The position numbers and the translations under genes are program-made. A stretch of DNA of 64,000 bases from Isoetes taiwanensis (Eukaryota; Streptophyta; Lycopodiopsida; Isoetales; Isoetaceae): positions 10,980,546 to 11,044,545 of the forward strand of contig JAJEKV010000009.1 of NCBI GenBank assembly GCA_021234155.1. Direction: 5' to 3'. Below, piece by piece: positions 10,497 to 20,654 of this stretch (position 1 is its first letter; each line of letters begins with the position of its first letter). The notes below the pieces were generated by a model. It was not told the origin of the DNA and did not search any database. It worked only from the letters and a program-made list of their open reading frames with translations.

Positions 10497-11890
10497 CGAG
10501 CTTTAGAAGGATCAAAAGGAGGACGCTGGTTGATCCCCGCGGTTGGTCCCGCTGTCGATAGAGTTGCGCGGGCTGCACCAAGAGGTGGTCAGCCGATAGT
10601 GCGATTGTGGGTGAGATGTGGTTTGCACTTTGATAAACCATTTTGTTGCGGAACGGTGTAGGATGAGTGCGAAGTGCACTCTTCCGCGGCATGATTGCAC
10701 ATGTTGCATCGCTTGCAATGAGGCGGGCCATTGGTGGAGTTGTTCTCATTGGCCAAATGGCCTTGATATTTGCAAATATGGCACCAGATTTGACCGCTAC
10801 TGTGGATTAGCGTGTTGAGGGGCTGAACAGCCGCTTGTGGAACCATGACGGGTGGAATGAACGGGAGCTCTTGAAGAGCCACGCGCCGAGGAAACATTGA
10901 CTTGAAAGTGATTGACAAGGTCGATAGCCCGCCCAAAGTTTTTGGACGCAGTATTCACCATGAGTCGAATAGCGGGAGGAAGGCCTTGGAGAAACCGCAC
11001 CAAAATCGCTCGCGGTAGGGTACTCCTTGAGCTTACTTAGCGTAATGTGAAGTCGATCCGCAAAATCCCTGCACTGCGGGCTCTTGTTGAAGTTCATTGA
11101 GTTGCTTGAGGTGAAGTTGATCATCATCCGTGGTCCCAGAATGAGAGAGAAAAAGCAAAGGCGCATTTCGACCAAGCCTTTGTTTCCAATGGCTTTTGTT
11201 GGACATGAGCCATTGATGAGGAGAGCCACGCAGCGGTGGTGGAAAAGATGTGGAATTTCAGTTGAGGTTGCGCGCGTGACCATTTAGGACAGCTAGAGCC
11301 TCAAATTCTTCCATGTGGGCCCTGAGCACTTTGGTCTAACGGTTTGCCTTCCGTGTTGCCAAAGGTGGGATAAGTCGGGCCGTAGTCCGAAAGGTAGATG
11401 TGAAAGTGCTTTGGCCGGACAGAAACGTGATAGTGAGGATATTGAGGTTGAGGTGGATGTGGCATTGTGCCCCGGAATTACCCCCTCGATGAAGGGGTGA
11501 TCGCGGTTGAGAAACCGGGCAGCCGAGCATTGGTTTTGAGATCCGTGAAGGTTGTAAAACAGGAAGAGCCGGGGAAACGTAGGGAAAGGATATTCCCCGG
11601 TAGGCAAAGGAGACATGTGGATAGCCGTGCCCACCCGGGAGATGATGGTTGCGAAGGAAGAGGCGTATGGCCCGAAGAATGATGAATGTAGGCATGTTCG
11701 GGGTGTGAAAGTACGGTTGAGAAGGTTGAGCCGGATAAGGCTCCGGATAGTGATGAGGGGACTGAGGTTGTGAGCAATGTTTGCACGCTTTGGGGCGGAA
11801 CTGGACGAGACCGACACGAGGGGTGGGTGGCGCGACCGAGCCCTAGACCGAAGATGGCCTCCCTCTATGTCATAAGCAGATCCATACATG
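10497..11890 (-). pseudogene. Gag of LTR-RT1, frameshifted
   Basis: The capsid/nucleocapsid region is in several overlapping frames. An upstream CCHC-like pair is visible at about 10830-10680 (CHICKYQGHLANE then CKRCNMCNHAAEEC). Near 11320-11270 the frames give WKNLRL and LNGHA, where LTR-RT2 reads DEFESLADLNGH. The gag start lies around 11700-11890. It would form the virus-like particle core. Frequent indels prevent definition of a single ORF. Confidence 0.6.
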
Positions 11891-12005
11891 TCGCCGGCAG
11901 CTTCCGACGCCGATGGCGCCCAAGCGAGATGCCGCCTGAGAAAGGAGTTCTTCCGGGCGTGAAATTACCACGCATATGGCGCATGTAAGAAAGTAGGAGA
12001 AAATC

Positions 12006-12025
12006 GACCCGCGCATCGGGCGCCG
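12006..12025 (-). promoter_or_regulatory. Primer binding site of LTR-RT1
   Basis: Directly inside the 5' LTR the minus strand reads CGGCGCCCGATGCGCGGGTC. LTR-RT2 has TGGCGC at the same place, so the first base is probably a T changed to C, or a base error. The site would pair with the 3' end of a tRNA. The tRNA identity is not resolved. Confidence 0.5.
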
Positions 12026-12605
12026 TGTTTGGGGTCCGGGTTCGAACTCCCCGAAGACAGCCTCTGTGGAGGACCCGTGGATCTAACAGAGAGTCCGGGG
12101 ACTATGTCACGCCGGGATTTGTTTGAAGAGAAGAAAAGAAGAGAACGTAATAAATGAGAGAAAGATGATAAGCTTCCTTGATATCAATGATGAAAATACA
12201 TGAGCTCTCGCAATAGAGAGAAAACTGAAAGGAGACAAGACTCAAAACTCATCTAAAAACTTATGAGCTAACTCTACTCATATATATAGTACAATGGCCT
12301 TGGGCCCAATATAGACACTCTGACTGATCTCGGTGCCGACTCCTGGAAGGAGGCCTGATTTGCAGGAATGTTGGCGGTGCCTCTTGAAGTGCCTAGAATC
12401 ACTTGACGCCGACGCTGGTGGCGGGCCGTCCACTTGTCCGAAGCGCCTCTTGTTGATGACCAAAGGCTTTGATCAAGCGGGGGCTCTTTGCTTAGTCTTC
12501 TGTGGAGGCTTGGATGTCTGACCCGTGGTTGACTGAGGATCTTTGAGCTTGACCTGGTCTGACGTATGCATGAATAGTCCTGTACCAGGAGGCACAGGAC
12601 TAACA
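12026..12605 (-). repeat. 5' LTR of LTR-RT1
   Basis: This 580-bp partner of 1579-2168 has a TATA-like run near 12279-12289 on the minus strand. It ends TAACA and is followed at once by the target duplication ACTTT. Long stretches are identical to the other LTR, for example about 12140-12320 against about 1690-1870. The mismatches are clustered, which points to a recent insertion plus local damage. Confidence 0.92.
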
Positions 12606-12712
12606 ACTTTGAGCCACTCCAAGTTGGTGTTGGGATCAGTCCTCCTCCATTTGATCTTCCACACCAGCGCAAATATGATCCCTGAAAGAAACGAATAAAC
12701 CATAAGCTAGAA

Positions 12713-13879
12713 TCAAGAGGCTGCATTAATCCAATTAATATCATATGTAATCTGCTTGATCACAGCTTCCGGGTGGATAATCTCATTATTGAAAATAAAC
12801 GCATTACGCCCTTTCCAGATCCTCCATAACAAGATAAAGTTCCTCCAGTCGTTCGGATTGTCAGGTATGAAGAAGTCCAAAGAATTTATAGATAGGACGT
12901 TATAGCCAAGAAGGTTGGAGGCTAGATCCAACACCCATTCTGACCAAATACAGTTCCTGAAGAGATGATTTTCATCTTCTTTTTGCCCCAGGCACCTAGG
13001 ACATACATCTGACTCGGACATATGCATTTTGTATCTTTTACTATTCGTTGCCAGGGCCTTATGCCATAACTGCCACATGAAGAATTTGATTTTGGGGTGA
13101 ATAGGGCTGGACCACATGAAATTCAGGTTCCTCTCGCATCTATCTGCTCCTGTTTGCCATTTATCATGGATAGATATGGTAAGATCCCTGGTGAGGAACC
13201 TATAAGCCATTTTGACTGATAAAACTGTCTTCCCATAGTAGTTCCAATTACATTCGTTATTGGACCATATTCCTTGAAGCAGAGTGGTGCAAATATTATT
13301 ATAGAGGAGCTCGCATGCCTCCCCTTCTTCTGCCAGAATTGATTCCCTAAAGGGGATAATTCCATTCTCATTGTATAGATCCCTGATCAAAATGATTTCT
13401 TTGTTACTCCAGAGTTTGGTCTGATCTGGAAAATGACAAGCTAAACATAAAGATGGATTATTAGTAAGAATAGCAGGATTCCAGAAAATAAACTGGTCCA
13501 TAGATAGACCTTCCTTCCAATCGAAGACTCCCCTGACCGAATTCCAGGCCTTGATCCATTTCTTGATTAGGGCCGGAGTAGATCTTGGGACCGTGAAGGG
13601 GAAGTAAATGGAATGAGGAAGGACTATCTTTAACTGCCTCCACCCAAAAGACCAGCATTTCATAAGATAATGCCTAATGATGATAGAAATCGGGTGCTTA
13701 ATCAAATTGTGGGCAGCTTTAAAGAAGTACTTGGCTGCAAGAGCCAGGCCCTGCTTCTCAATATTTATAACACCCAGACCTCCATCCTTTTTCCGTTTGC
13801 AACATTCTGACATGGCAACTGGGGTCCAGCATCTTCTGTTCTGGCCACAGGAAATGAACCTGCCAATAATACTCTGCAA
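12713..13879 (-). CDS. LINE reverse transcriptase, C-terminal part with zinc-binding domain
   Basis: A 388-codon frame covers the region after the reverse transcriptase core. It has KKDGGLGVINIEKQGLAL, the standard motif downstream of the thumb in plant LINEs. A zf-RVT type domain lies near the C terminus (WQLWHKALATNSKRY, then CPRCLGQKEDENHLFRNC, a C-x2-C...H-x4-C arrangement), followed by LLWRIWKGRNAFIFNN. The protein copies LINE RNA at a nicked genomic target. It is one frame step away from the upstream core at 13895, so a single indel splits one original ORF. Confidence 0.9.
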   Translation of the reverse strand: MQSIIGRFISCGQNRRCWTPVAMSECCKRKKDGGLGVINIEKQGLALAAKYFFKAAHNLIKHPISIIIRHYLMKCWSFGWRQLKIVLPHSIYFPFTVPRSTPALIKKWIKAWNSVRGVFDWKEGLSMDQFIFWNPAILTNNPSLCLACHFPDQTKLWSNKEIILIRDLYNENGIIPFRESILAEEGEACELLYNNICTTLLQGIWSNNECNWNYYGKTVLSVKMAYRFLTRDLTISIHDKWQTGADRCERNLNFMWSSPIHPKIKFFMWQLWHKALATNSKRYKMHMSESDVCPRCLGQKEDENHLFRNCIWSEWVLDLASNLLGYNVLSINSLDFFIPDNPNDWRNFILLWRIWKGRNAFIFNNEIIHPEAVIKQITYDINWINAAS

Positions 13880-13894
13880 TTTGTTTGAAACCTT

Positions 13895-14617
13895 CTAAGG
13901 GGCAAGGATCACAGTGGATTGGTAGACATGAGATGAAGAGATAACAGTGTTTGCAATAATAGCCCTTCCCTGCTTGGAAATATATTTGGAATTAAGGTTA
14001 TCTACCTTTTTCTGGAACTTCTCAATAATCTCAGTCCAAATATCAGAGGGACTCCCTTTTAAAGCGTAAGGAATACCAAGAATTTTGGAGGAATTGGTAG
14101 GAAGAATATACTTATAACCTAGGAGATCAGCTGTGTGTTCCCCTTTTACCTGGTCCTTGGACATAACCTTTGACTTGATGGGATTGATTTTGCAGCCAGA
14201 TGCAGTGCCAAAGTTTTCTAGAATCCTTTGGGTGTTAATGATCGACTGATTATCCATGGATACGAGGATGAAAGTATCATCTGCAAAATGCCCGTTTAAA
14301 ATTTGATCCATTCCTTCGTCATTGTTAGGAAGGCTTAATCCTTGGATCAGGTTAGAATTTTTGGTCTCCTCTAATTTACAGTGAAGAGCCTCCATAATAA
14401 TGAGAAAGAGAAAAGGGGCCAAAGGGCAGCCCTGTTTAACACCTCTTTTCAGAGGGAAAAAAGGGGTGCACTCCCCATTAATAAGCACTGCAAGGTACAT
14501 CTTTGTTGTTGCTGAAGCTTCAATATTAGGCATTAGGCTTCTCCCTTCCATTTTCGTTGCAAAGCTCCGGGAGAAACCTGCATCAAGTAACCCAAAATTT
14601 TGCCCCTTATCGGACAA
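13895..14617 (-). CDS. LINE reverse transcriptase core (partial)
   Basis: 240 codons of the reverse transcriptase palm and fingers. LKRGVKQGCPLAPFLF is the template-grip block. FADDTFILV holds the catalytic Asp pair, written F-A-D-D as in plant LINEs. FGTASGCKINPIKSKV is the following conserved block, and ILGIPYALKGSP lies in the thumb. The endonuclease and upstream RT blocks are missing because the element is 5'-truncated near 14650. Confidence 0.9.
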   Translation of the reverse strand: MSDKGQNFGLLDAGFSRSFATKMEGRSLMPNIEASATTKMYLAVLINGECTPFFPLKRGVKQGCPLAPFLFLIIMEALHCKLEETKNSNLIQGLSLPNNDEGMDQILNGHFADDTFILVSMDNQSIINTQRILENFGTASGCKINPIKSKVMSKDQVKGEHTADLLGYKYILPTNSSKILGIPYALKGSPSDIWTEIIEKFQKKVDNLNSKYISKQGRAIIANTVISSSHVYQSTVILAP

Positions 14618-14650
14618 ATAGTGGAGCTTTGCAGGTGTTCTGCGAGTGAT

Positions 14651-16043
14651 TTGCTGCAGAAGAGAAAGTGCAGGATGTTCTGGCAGGGGTTTGAAATTTG
14701 CCGACTGTGAAGCCTAAATATATATGTGTTGCTTCTACTTTTTTTGCTATTCTATTGTTGGGACAGATTCGTGGTGGCTTCTACTGTGATGAATGTCAGA
14801 GGTTTTAATGTCAAGTAATGTTTGCACTTGTTGTGCACTCCATGCATGTTACATTCTATTGTTTGTGTAATGACAGGGCACAGCCAAAAGCATCTTCGGT
14901 GTGTGTTTCTTTCTTCATTTTGGTTTTTGCAGAGGTTTAGGTGGCAAGTTCTGGAGTATGGCTTTTGTGTGGCAGTGGGACCGAAATCTTCAATCCGATC
15001 TGCTTGCTCTCATTAAGCCCTTTTTTTCTTAAGCCGTCTTCCTTCAGCTGCTTAGATGCTCTTGGAGGCATGCCAGGCTCAGGAAGAGCCCCAATTGCAG
15101 AGTGTGCTTCAATTTGGCTTCAACAGGCCATATCTTAAGGGTTTCATCTTGAGGTTTTCTGGAACTGCCTTATGGGCAGGGGGTTCAAATCCCCATGCTT
15201 CCTCTTCATGCATGTTATTAACCTGTCATATTTCTGTTTCTGTTTTGATGGAGTAGTGACACTGACGCACCTCTTCATGCTTGTTATTGAGAATGAGATG
15301 TGTTATTGAAATCAGTGTGTTTGCTTCTTTTTTTACTGCTGTGTATGTACTTGGTTGACTTGAATGGAATACGTTGTAGTGCACCTTAGGATGACGTGGA
15401 AATTGGGGTTTGACCCCATCTTGACTTGCAAGGGACGGCCATATTTTGTGCATTGGGAATATGACATGGAATATTCACATAATCAATGGTCGAGATTGAG
15501 CGATTATAGGATTGAAATACTCCACACGCATACCGAAACATGAAAGTGGTGAAAACCAACAAAAAAAAAAACCACATCAGTATTTTAAAATGATGCATCA
15601 TTTACAGTGTTATAAGGATTAGTCTCTAAAAAATTGAAAGCCTATAATATCACTGGCTTTGCACATTTTAGGCTAGCGGTGCCTTTTTTCCGTTGATGTG
15701 ATTGTACAACAAGCACCTTTATATTATACACACAGAAGCTTGACTTGCCAATAAGCCTCTCCTACTGCGTGCAGGAAGGTTGATCAATAAGGCTGATCTG
15801 CAACCTCTTAATGGTATTCTTAAGAGACTAAATTAATGCCATGGTTTTAATATTGTAATTTTCTATCCCTTCTATAGACTATAGAATTTATTTTTTCTAC
15901 ATCAAAAAACAATGTGAAACTAGACATGAAAAATTATGTTCGTAGTGTGCATAACCAATGAAATGCAACATATCTGTGCTGCATTGAAAACAAAATGTTA
16001 ATGTAATTGTCATTAATTTCATTGCTTGCAGGGTCATAACCTA
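14651..16043. other. Non-coding or weakly coding stretch between LINE and Helitron end
   Basis: No clear gene. Two plus-strand pieces have exon-like borders: one after TTGGGACAG near 14768, and one after TTTTTGCAG near 14931 encoding FRWQVLEYGFC before a stop at 15013. I could not identify either. The stretch ends in the Helitron terminus at 16072, so these may be captured gene fragments. Confidence 0.3.
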
Positions 16044-16072
16044 TGCCCAGCAACGCTGGGCACCATAACTAG
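16044..16072 (+). mobile_element. Second Helitron 3' terminus (hairpin plus CTAG)
   Basis: An 8-bp stem with a 3-base loop (TGCCCAGC, AAC, GCTGGGCA; 16044-16062) is followed after six bases by CTAG (16069-16072) and then T. The geometry matches the terminus at 549-575, although the stem sequence differs. A candidate for another Helitron 5' end (TCTATATGTTAATGCC) follows from 16073, which would be a head-to-tail arrangement. That part is weak. Confidence 0.6.
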
Positions 16073-18158
16073 TCTATATGTTAATGCCACCAAAAAAATC
16101 ACAATTTCGTCTACCAAAAATAAAAAAACCCTCTTAACCAGTAAAGAAAAAACCCTCCAAAAAAAATTCCCCGATATTTTATAGTGATTAATCATCTTTG
16201 TTATATTAAGTGCATAGTTATTATGATATTTTATAGTAATTAAATATTAATAAAACTATGCTTGATTTAGATATACCAATATGTTTTTTCTTCTATGATA
16301 CCAATACAATTAAAGAATGTGCTTGATGTGGCAAGTTTGGTGATACAATAAGAGAACATAGTATATATTAGCGCAAAAAAGATTTGAGGGATTTTTTCTA
16401 CGTGGTTCTAAATTGTAATATCTACTAATTAATTGGTATATTTTAGCATATGGTTCGCTTACTTTTTTTTCCCCTCAAAATCCAAGTTTTCTTATCATCC
16501 ATATTTTTGTTTAGGAGAGGGATTACAAAAGCAAAGACTACAGAAGACAAAGATCCTCAAATTTTTTCGATTGAATTTTGTTATGAAAGTAAATAATATC
16601 AGGTCTGCGCCTCTTTCCATAATTTGAAAAGGGTAAAGTTGAGTTGCATCTCTTTCCATAATCTAAAAAGTGTAAACTCGAGTTGTCAGTTTTTCTGGAT
16701 GAACATTAGGTCCAGATTTATTGCACATCAATACCCTTTTGGTTGGAGTAAACACATTATTATTCTCCTTCGTTGGATCTGTTACATGGTAGCTACAACA
16801 AGTATTTGAAATATAAGAGCAGAATAGAACACCGTTTGTACAATTACTCCCCATCTGTGCATTCTGCTCTTCAGCAAATATCTTTCTAATAAGGTTTTCG
16901 AGGAGTGGAACTTATCCCTCCAACTTCTGCAATTTCTTTACAATCAAATGAACACGCAGTTAACCTTATAGTGAAGTTCTAACTTATGCATCACATAAAA
17001 TTCAAGCATTCATCCTCCTAGTCTGCCAACCATGATGTGAATATTATTTCAAAAAGCCATTGCAGACAACTTCTACGCATTAGCTGCACAGAAGGTAGGT
17101 ACTGTTTAGAGATTACAATGCAGACCATTCACTTGTATAACAGATGCAAATTCTATTTTGCGGCCTGGCAGACCAAGCGAGGCTGTGGCCATGAATTGGA
17201 CTAGAACGACAAGTTCCAAATGCGGACATACTAATGCATAGAACAGTAAAGACACTTACCTATGATTGCAATGCACCAAATGCCCATAATATGAAAACGA
17301 CCTAATGAGATGGTCAGCCAATATAGCAATCAAACAGAGTTCTGTAGGAGTAATAAGAAATTGAACTCGCCTGGTAGGGTTGAGATCGTTTGTGTTCTCA
17401 CAAGCTTAAGGAAGACAATAAGCCTTTATACAATTTCCTTACAATCCAGAGCTTCTGCAGCTTCAAGTAATTTTTGGAGTCCTTATTCTCGATAAATCCG
17501 GCTCAAGGTTTTAAAAATCCTGCTAGGCTCAAGGTTTTAAAAATCCTACTAATCTGCTATTGAGGATCTAGTCAGAAAAAAGAAAACAAAGGATCATATT
17601 GTAGATTATAAAATTTCATTTCTCCTTTCCTGTTTAACGAACCCACCAATCACAAGGTTCCATTAGTAAACAAAATAAAGTGTGAATATTTATGGAAAAA
17701 AAAAAACTAATTTAGTTTTCCTGGCTCTGCCCCAAAGCAGCAGATGCACTGCTTGAATACCAGTAGTAAACCGTGACAGGATTCCGAAAAAAGTCAATAA
17801 GGATTAATAATTTAAGTGCTAGCTTTGCTAGCACACTCAAAGCCCGGGTGGTGCTCCAATATGACTTGTATAGCCTCATAGATTCCATGGATCTTCAGTC
17901 AATATACATCTTGTAGATACAATTTTAGAAACACAGCTATCTCATATGTCAAAGCTAATGCTACATCAGACTTGGTACTTAGAATTTTAAGATGCACTTC
18001 ATCCAGCCACTTTGTTTTTTCATTTCAGCCAATAACTTTCCATAATGCCACATGGTTGAAGGTCTTTATTACCTCTGATATAAACATTTTGTGGAACGAT
18101 CTTAAAGGCCTTTAAAAGTGTCTGCAAAATATTAACATACTCTCAGAGATCTTTTCCC
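16073..18158. other. AT-rich stretch without a recognisable gene
   Basis: No reading frame longer than about 64 codons and no domain recognised on either strand. A small tandem duplication is at 17501-17552 and the chromovirus begins at 18164. If the KAS fragment at 24.5 kb was once longer, its downstream exons would be expected on the minus strand here or at 23.83-24.4 kb, but none was found. Confidence 0.5.
17501..17552. repeat. Two-copy 26-bp tandem repeat
   Basis: GCTCAAGGTTTTAAAAATCC and six following bases occur twice in a row with minor change near the end. It is a local duplication with no coding consequence visible. Confidence 0.85.
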
Positions 18159-18163
18159 GTATA

Positions 18164-18705
18164 TTTTACGAATAAGGGCAAAAAGGCAATTGAAAGAAGG
18201 ATATACTTGGCAAACACAAGCGGTAAAGTGGATTGTTTATTCAATAAAGTGAATAACAGAGAACAACAGGAGTAAAGAAATAGTCCAACCGCCCGACCAC
18301 GGAACTAGCACTTCAAAATAGTGAAGTAAACCGCTAGGAGCCTCCAAGACTCCGCCGCTAGTCCCTCCCCTGAACTATGATGCAATCCGAGCAAAGCCAA
18401 TCTTTTAGGAGACAACCAATGATGCCACATTATTCCCCCAACATGTTCTTATAAACCATCAAGGATCTATTCTCGTCCTCTCATGTATTATTAGCTCTGA
18501 CTCCTGTAATACACCAGACTAAGATTAGCATCATCTATTCTTTAAACTCCTCCAATCATAGATAACCAATAATAGAGTAGCTAATTCTATTTCTATGGTG
18601 CACTATGATTGGCATGACAATTAGAATAGCTAATTCTAATGCCATGGTTGTATAAAAGTCTGGACTTTCTCATAACATTCTAACTTTTAGAATGTATTCG
18701 TAACA
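18164..18705 (-). repeat. 3' LTR of the chromovirus
   Basis: 542 bp, the same length as the partner at 23288-23829. On the minus strand it begins TGTTACGAATAC and ends TATTCGTAAAA, an 11-bp near-inverted end. A TATA box (TTTATAAG, minus) lies near 18450-18459 and AATAAA (minus) near 18236-18241, consistent with U3, R and U5 order. Confidence 0.95.
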
Positions 18706-18733
18706 GCCCGTCGGGGTAAAGAATCAACTGTCC

Positions 18734-19099
18734 TCAGTTGGCAAAGTAGATGACCCCCCCTGGAAATAATATAGGCCTGTTACATTCACTGCGCAGATAG
18801 ACTTCCCTGTAAGCTTCCAACAGAGGTAAGTAATGCTCGAAATAATCCTCCGATTTCCATTCTGCTTCAGTATGTGGCACATCCTTATACTTTACCAAAT
18901 ATCTGCGTTTAATACCACGACCCTTATGCCTCATAATCATCTCAGGTTGGTATACTGTATTATCATCTACTAACACTGGTTCTGATGCTTGCGGCACTAA
19001 TTGTGGGTTAACTCCTTTAAATGGCCTGAGATATTCCACATTAAAAGAATTATGCCATCTTCCAAGTATCCGGCAATTCCAACCTGTAAACATTATCAT
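18734..19099 (-). CDS. Chromodomain of the chromovirus
   Basis: The C-terminal end of the polyprotein contains YQPEMIMRHKGRGIKRRYLV, then KYKDVPHTEAEWKSEDYF and an acidic/aromatic tail. This is the chromodomain fold pattern of three strands and a C-terminal helix, with the EAEW signature. In chromoviruses this domain follows integrase and is thought to steer insertion to marked chromatin. The preceding NSFNVEYLRPF belongs to the integrase C-terminal module. Frame breaks separate it from the integrase core. Confidence 0.9.
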   Translation of the reverse strand: MIMFTGWNCRILGRWHNSFNVEYLRPFKGVNPQLVPQASEPVLVDDNTVYQPEMIMRHKGRGIKRRYLVKYKDVPHTEAEWKSEDYFEHYLPLLEAYREVYLRSECNRPILFPGGVIYFAN

Positions 19100-19202
19100 T
19101 TATCTTTTCAATGATCCTGAAAGGTCCATAACACCTGGTAAGAAGCTTGTGCTTTTTCTGTTCGGAAGGAGCACATCTTTCCTTAATGATTCTAATGAAT
19201 AC

Positions 19203-19454
19203 CTAGTCATCCACCTGATATAGAACCTGTCTGCGTTTCCTGTTCGCTTGACGAGTGTACCTTCCATGTGCAACAGTGAGTGCTGGCCTGGTAGATTCTA
19301 AAATAGCATCCATATCTTTAGCAACTCGATCTGCCTCCATCACACCTTCTGCTACTTTAATAACAGGATTTGGAGGTAAACGTCCCTGTATAACATAAAA
19401 AGGTGATAAACCTGTGGCTGAGTGCGTGGCCATATTATAAGCAAACTGAACCAC
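19203..19454 (-). pseudogene. Integrase C-terminal part of the chromovirus
   Basis: A frame with MVQFAYNMATHSATGLSPFY, then VIQGRLPPNP and a basic segment (RYTRQANRKRRQVLYQVDD). This is the standard stretch between the integrase catalytic core and the GPY/F module. It is separated from its neighbours by single-base shifts. Confidence 0.8.
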
Positions 19455-19497
19455 TGGCAGATACCGCTCCCAATCGAAAACCTCGCCATGTACAAAA

Positions 19498-19840
19498 TCA
19501 AGGTAGCATGCTTAGAAGAGTTCTATGAGTAACTTCTGTCTGCCCATCCGTCTGAGGATGGAAAGCTGTGGAGAAATGCATCCTTATACCTAAATTTGTA
19601 AACAATGCTCTCCAAAACTTACTGCAAAACTTTGAATCTCTGTCAGAAATTATTACCTCTGGCAATCCATGGTTCTTAAATACTTCTTTCAAAAATAATC
19701 TTGCAGCATCATGAGCTTTTAATGTCTTTTTGCAAGGAATAAAGATTGCAAACTTACTCAGCGGTCCACAATGATACAAACCTAATCATTACCTTGTCTG
19801 CTCCGTGGAACACTAACAAAGTCCATACTGATATGCTGAA
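19498..19840 (-). pseudogene. Integrase catalytic core of the chromovirus
   Basis: All three catalytic acids can be seen, in two frames. SMDFVSVPRS has the first Asp near 19820. IISDRDSKFCSKFW has the second. FHPQTDGQTEV has the Glu in the usual D-D-35-E spacing. The enzyme joins cDNA ends to target DNA. An indel near 19785 splits the domain. Confidence 0.85.
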
Positions 19841-19867
19841 AAGGTTTTTCCGGGATACTTAGTGCCA

Positions 19868-20221
19868 TCAATACACAAGACATCTTTCCACAAATGCAAC
19901 AACATCTTTTCTTATAGTTTTCCAATAGAAATACTTTGAAACCAAATCATGAGTATTAAAAATACCTGCTATTGGTACCTCATGGCATTCTCGTAGAACC
20001 ATTTCCCTGAATTGTGGAGTAACACAAAGACAATCTTTGAAAAACAAATATCCTTTGCGTAAATAGAAATTGTCAATAATACGTTGCTGGCTTTTATGCA
20101 AATCAATCCAAACACTACCAAATTCATCATCTTGCTCGTACATACCCTTCATTGCCTCAAATGTGCTTTCCCGCCAAAGGGAAAAATTATTCACCTGAAT
20201 AATGTCATCTGAATGACGCAC
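19868..20221 (-). CDS. Integrase zinc-binding region of the chromovirus
   Basis: The frame has CHEVPIAGIFNTHDLVSKYF, then YWKTIRKDVVAFVERC. This corresponds to the HHCC zinc-binding module; the usual GH of the GHFG motif reads GI here. Directly upstream in another frame is HYKPGPQNKVADALSR, the RNase H to integrase linker. Confidence 0.8.
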   Translation of the reverse strand: MRHSDDIIQVNNFSLWRESTFEAMKGMYEQDDEFGSVWIDLHKSQQRIIDNFYLRKGYLFFKDCLCVTPQFREMVLRECHEVPIAGIFNTHDLVSKYFYWKTIRKDVVAFVERCLVY

Positions 20222-20282
20222 GCGACTAAGAGCATCAGCAACTTTATTCTGTGGACCTGGCTTATAATGAATAGCATTAGTA

Positions 20283-20624
20283 TCAATCCCAAAACGCTGC
20301 CCATTTAACCTGGCGTGGGCTGGCAGAAGCTTGTGTCAATAAAAACTGAATACTTTGCTGGTCCGTTTTAATGTGAAAATCACTACCCATAAGATAATGT
20401 TTCCAAATTTTTAAAGCATGCACAATAGCCAATAATTCTTTTTCATATACCGTATACTTTAATTCCGCAGAATTAAGCTTGCGGCTTTCAAAAGCAATAG
20501 GATGCCCATCCTGTTCTAATACTGCCCCTATAGAAGAACCACTTGCATTAGTACAACAAACAAAGTATTGCTTAGAAAAATCTGGCAATTGTAAAACAGG
20601 TGTGGTAATAAGGCGTTGCTTCAA
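20283..20624 (-). CDS. RNase H of the chromovirus
   Basis: RLITTPVLQLPDFSK, then CTNASGSSIGAVLEQ, IAFESRKL, YTVYEKELLAIVHALKIWKH and FHIKTDQQSIQFLL give a full Ty3/gypsy RNase H. The first catalytic Asp of the TDASG motif is Asn (TNASG), which should abolish activity unless it reflects a base error. The second Glu (YEKELLA) and third Asp (KTDQQS) are present. Confidence 0.9.
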   Translation of the reverse strand: MKQRLITTPVLQLPDFSKQYFVCCTNASGSSIGAVLEQDGHPIAFESRKLNSAELKYTVYEKELLAIVHALKIWKHYLMGSDFHIKTDQQSIQFLLTQASASPRQVKWAAFWD

Positions 20625-20654
20625 AGACTGAAAAGTCTATGCTTGAGAGCGTTC

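Larger units (their letters stand above)
1579..12605 (-). mobile_element. LTR-RT1: Tat/Athila-like Ty3/gypsy retrotransposon
   Basis: An 11,027-bp element lies between LTRs that begin TGTTTGGGG and end TAACA on the plus strand (TG..CA on the coding minus strand). It is flanked by the 5-bp duplication ACTTT (1574-1578 and 12606-12610). Coding order on the minus strand is gag with CCHC knuckles, protease, reverse transcriptase, RNase H and integrase, then an additional ORF before the 3' LTR. Reverse transcriptase wording (DHFPL, FxDD) and a third ORF downstream of integrase fit the Tat/Athila side of Ty3/gypsy. Many frames are broken by small indels, so it is not autonomous as it reads here. 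It sits inside a LINE. Confidence 0.9.
12606..14650 (-). mobile_element. 5'-truncated LINE (non-LTR retrotransposon)
   Basis: Minus-strand reverse transcriptase and C-terminal zinc-finger region of a plant LINE. The 5' end is lost at about 14650, as in most LINE copies. The 3' UTR continues from 12712 to 12606 and was cut by LTR-RT1 at the ACTTT site, with the rest at 1142-1578. Both coding halves are open for hundreds of codons, so the copy is young. Confidence 0.8.

Noticed and set aside
14480-14512. ACTGCAAGGTAC shared with 1128-1138 as a LINE target duplication
   Set aside because: The copy at 14488 lies inside the LINE reverse transcriptase coding sequence, not at its 5' end, so the match is coincidental.
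14931-15013. Possible exon of a replication-origin (ORC2-like) protein, from FRWQVLEYGFC
   Set aside because: The likeness is short and the frame closes after about 27 codons. Not enough to name a gene.
16073-16100. Helitron 5' end directly after the CTAG at 16072
   Set aside because: The TC start and AT-rich sequence are suggestive, but no matching 3' end downstream or second copy is visible, so it is not listed as a feature.
18725-18740. CAACTG...CAGTTG inverted repeat next to the chromovirus LTR as a regulatory hairpin
   Set aside because: Six-base arms with a four-base loop are common by chance, and no second instance was found.
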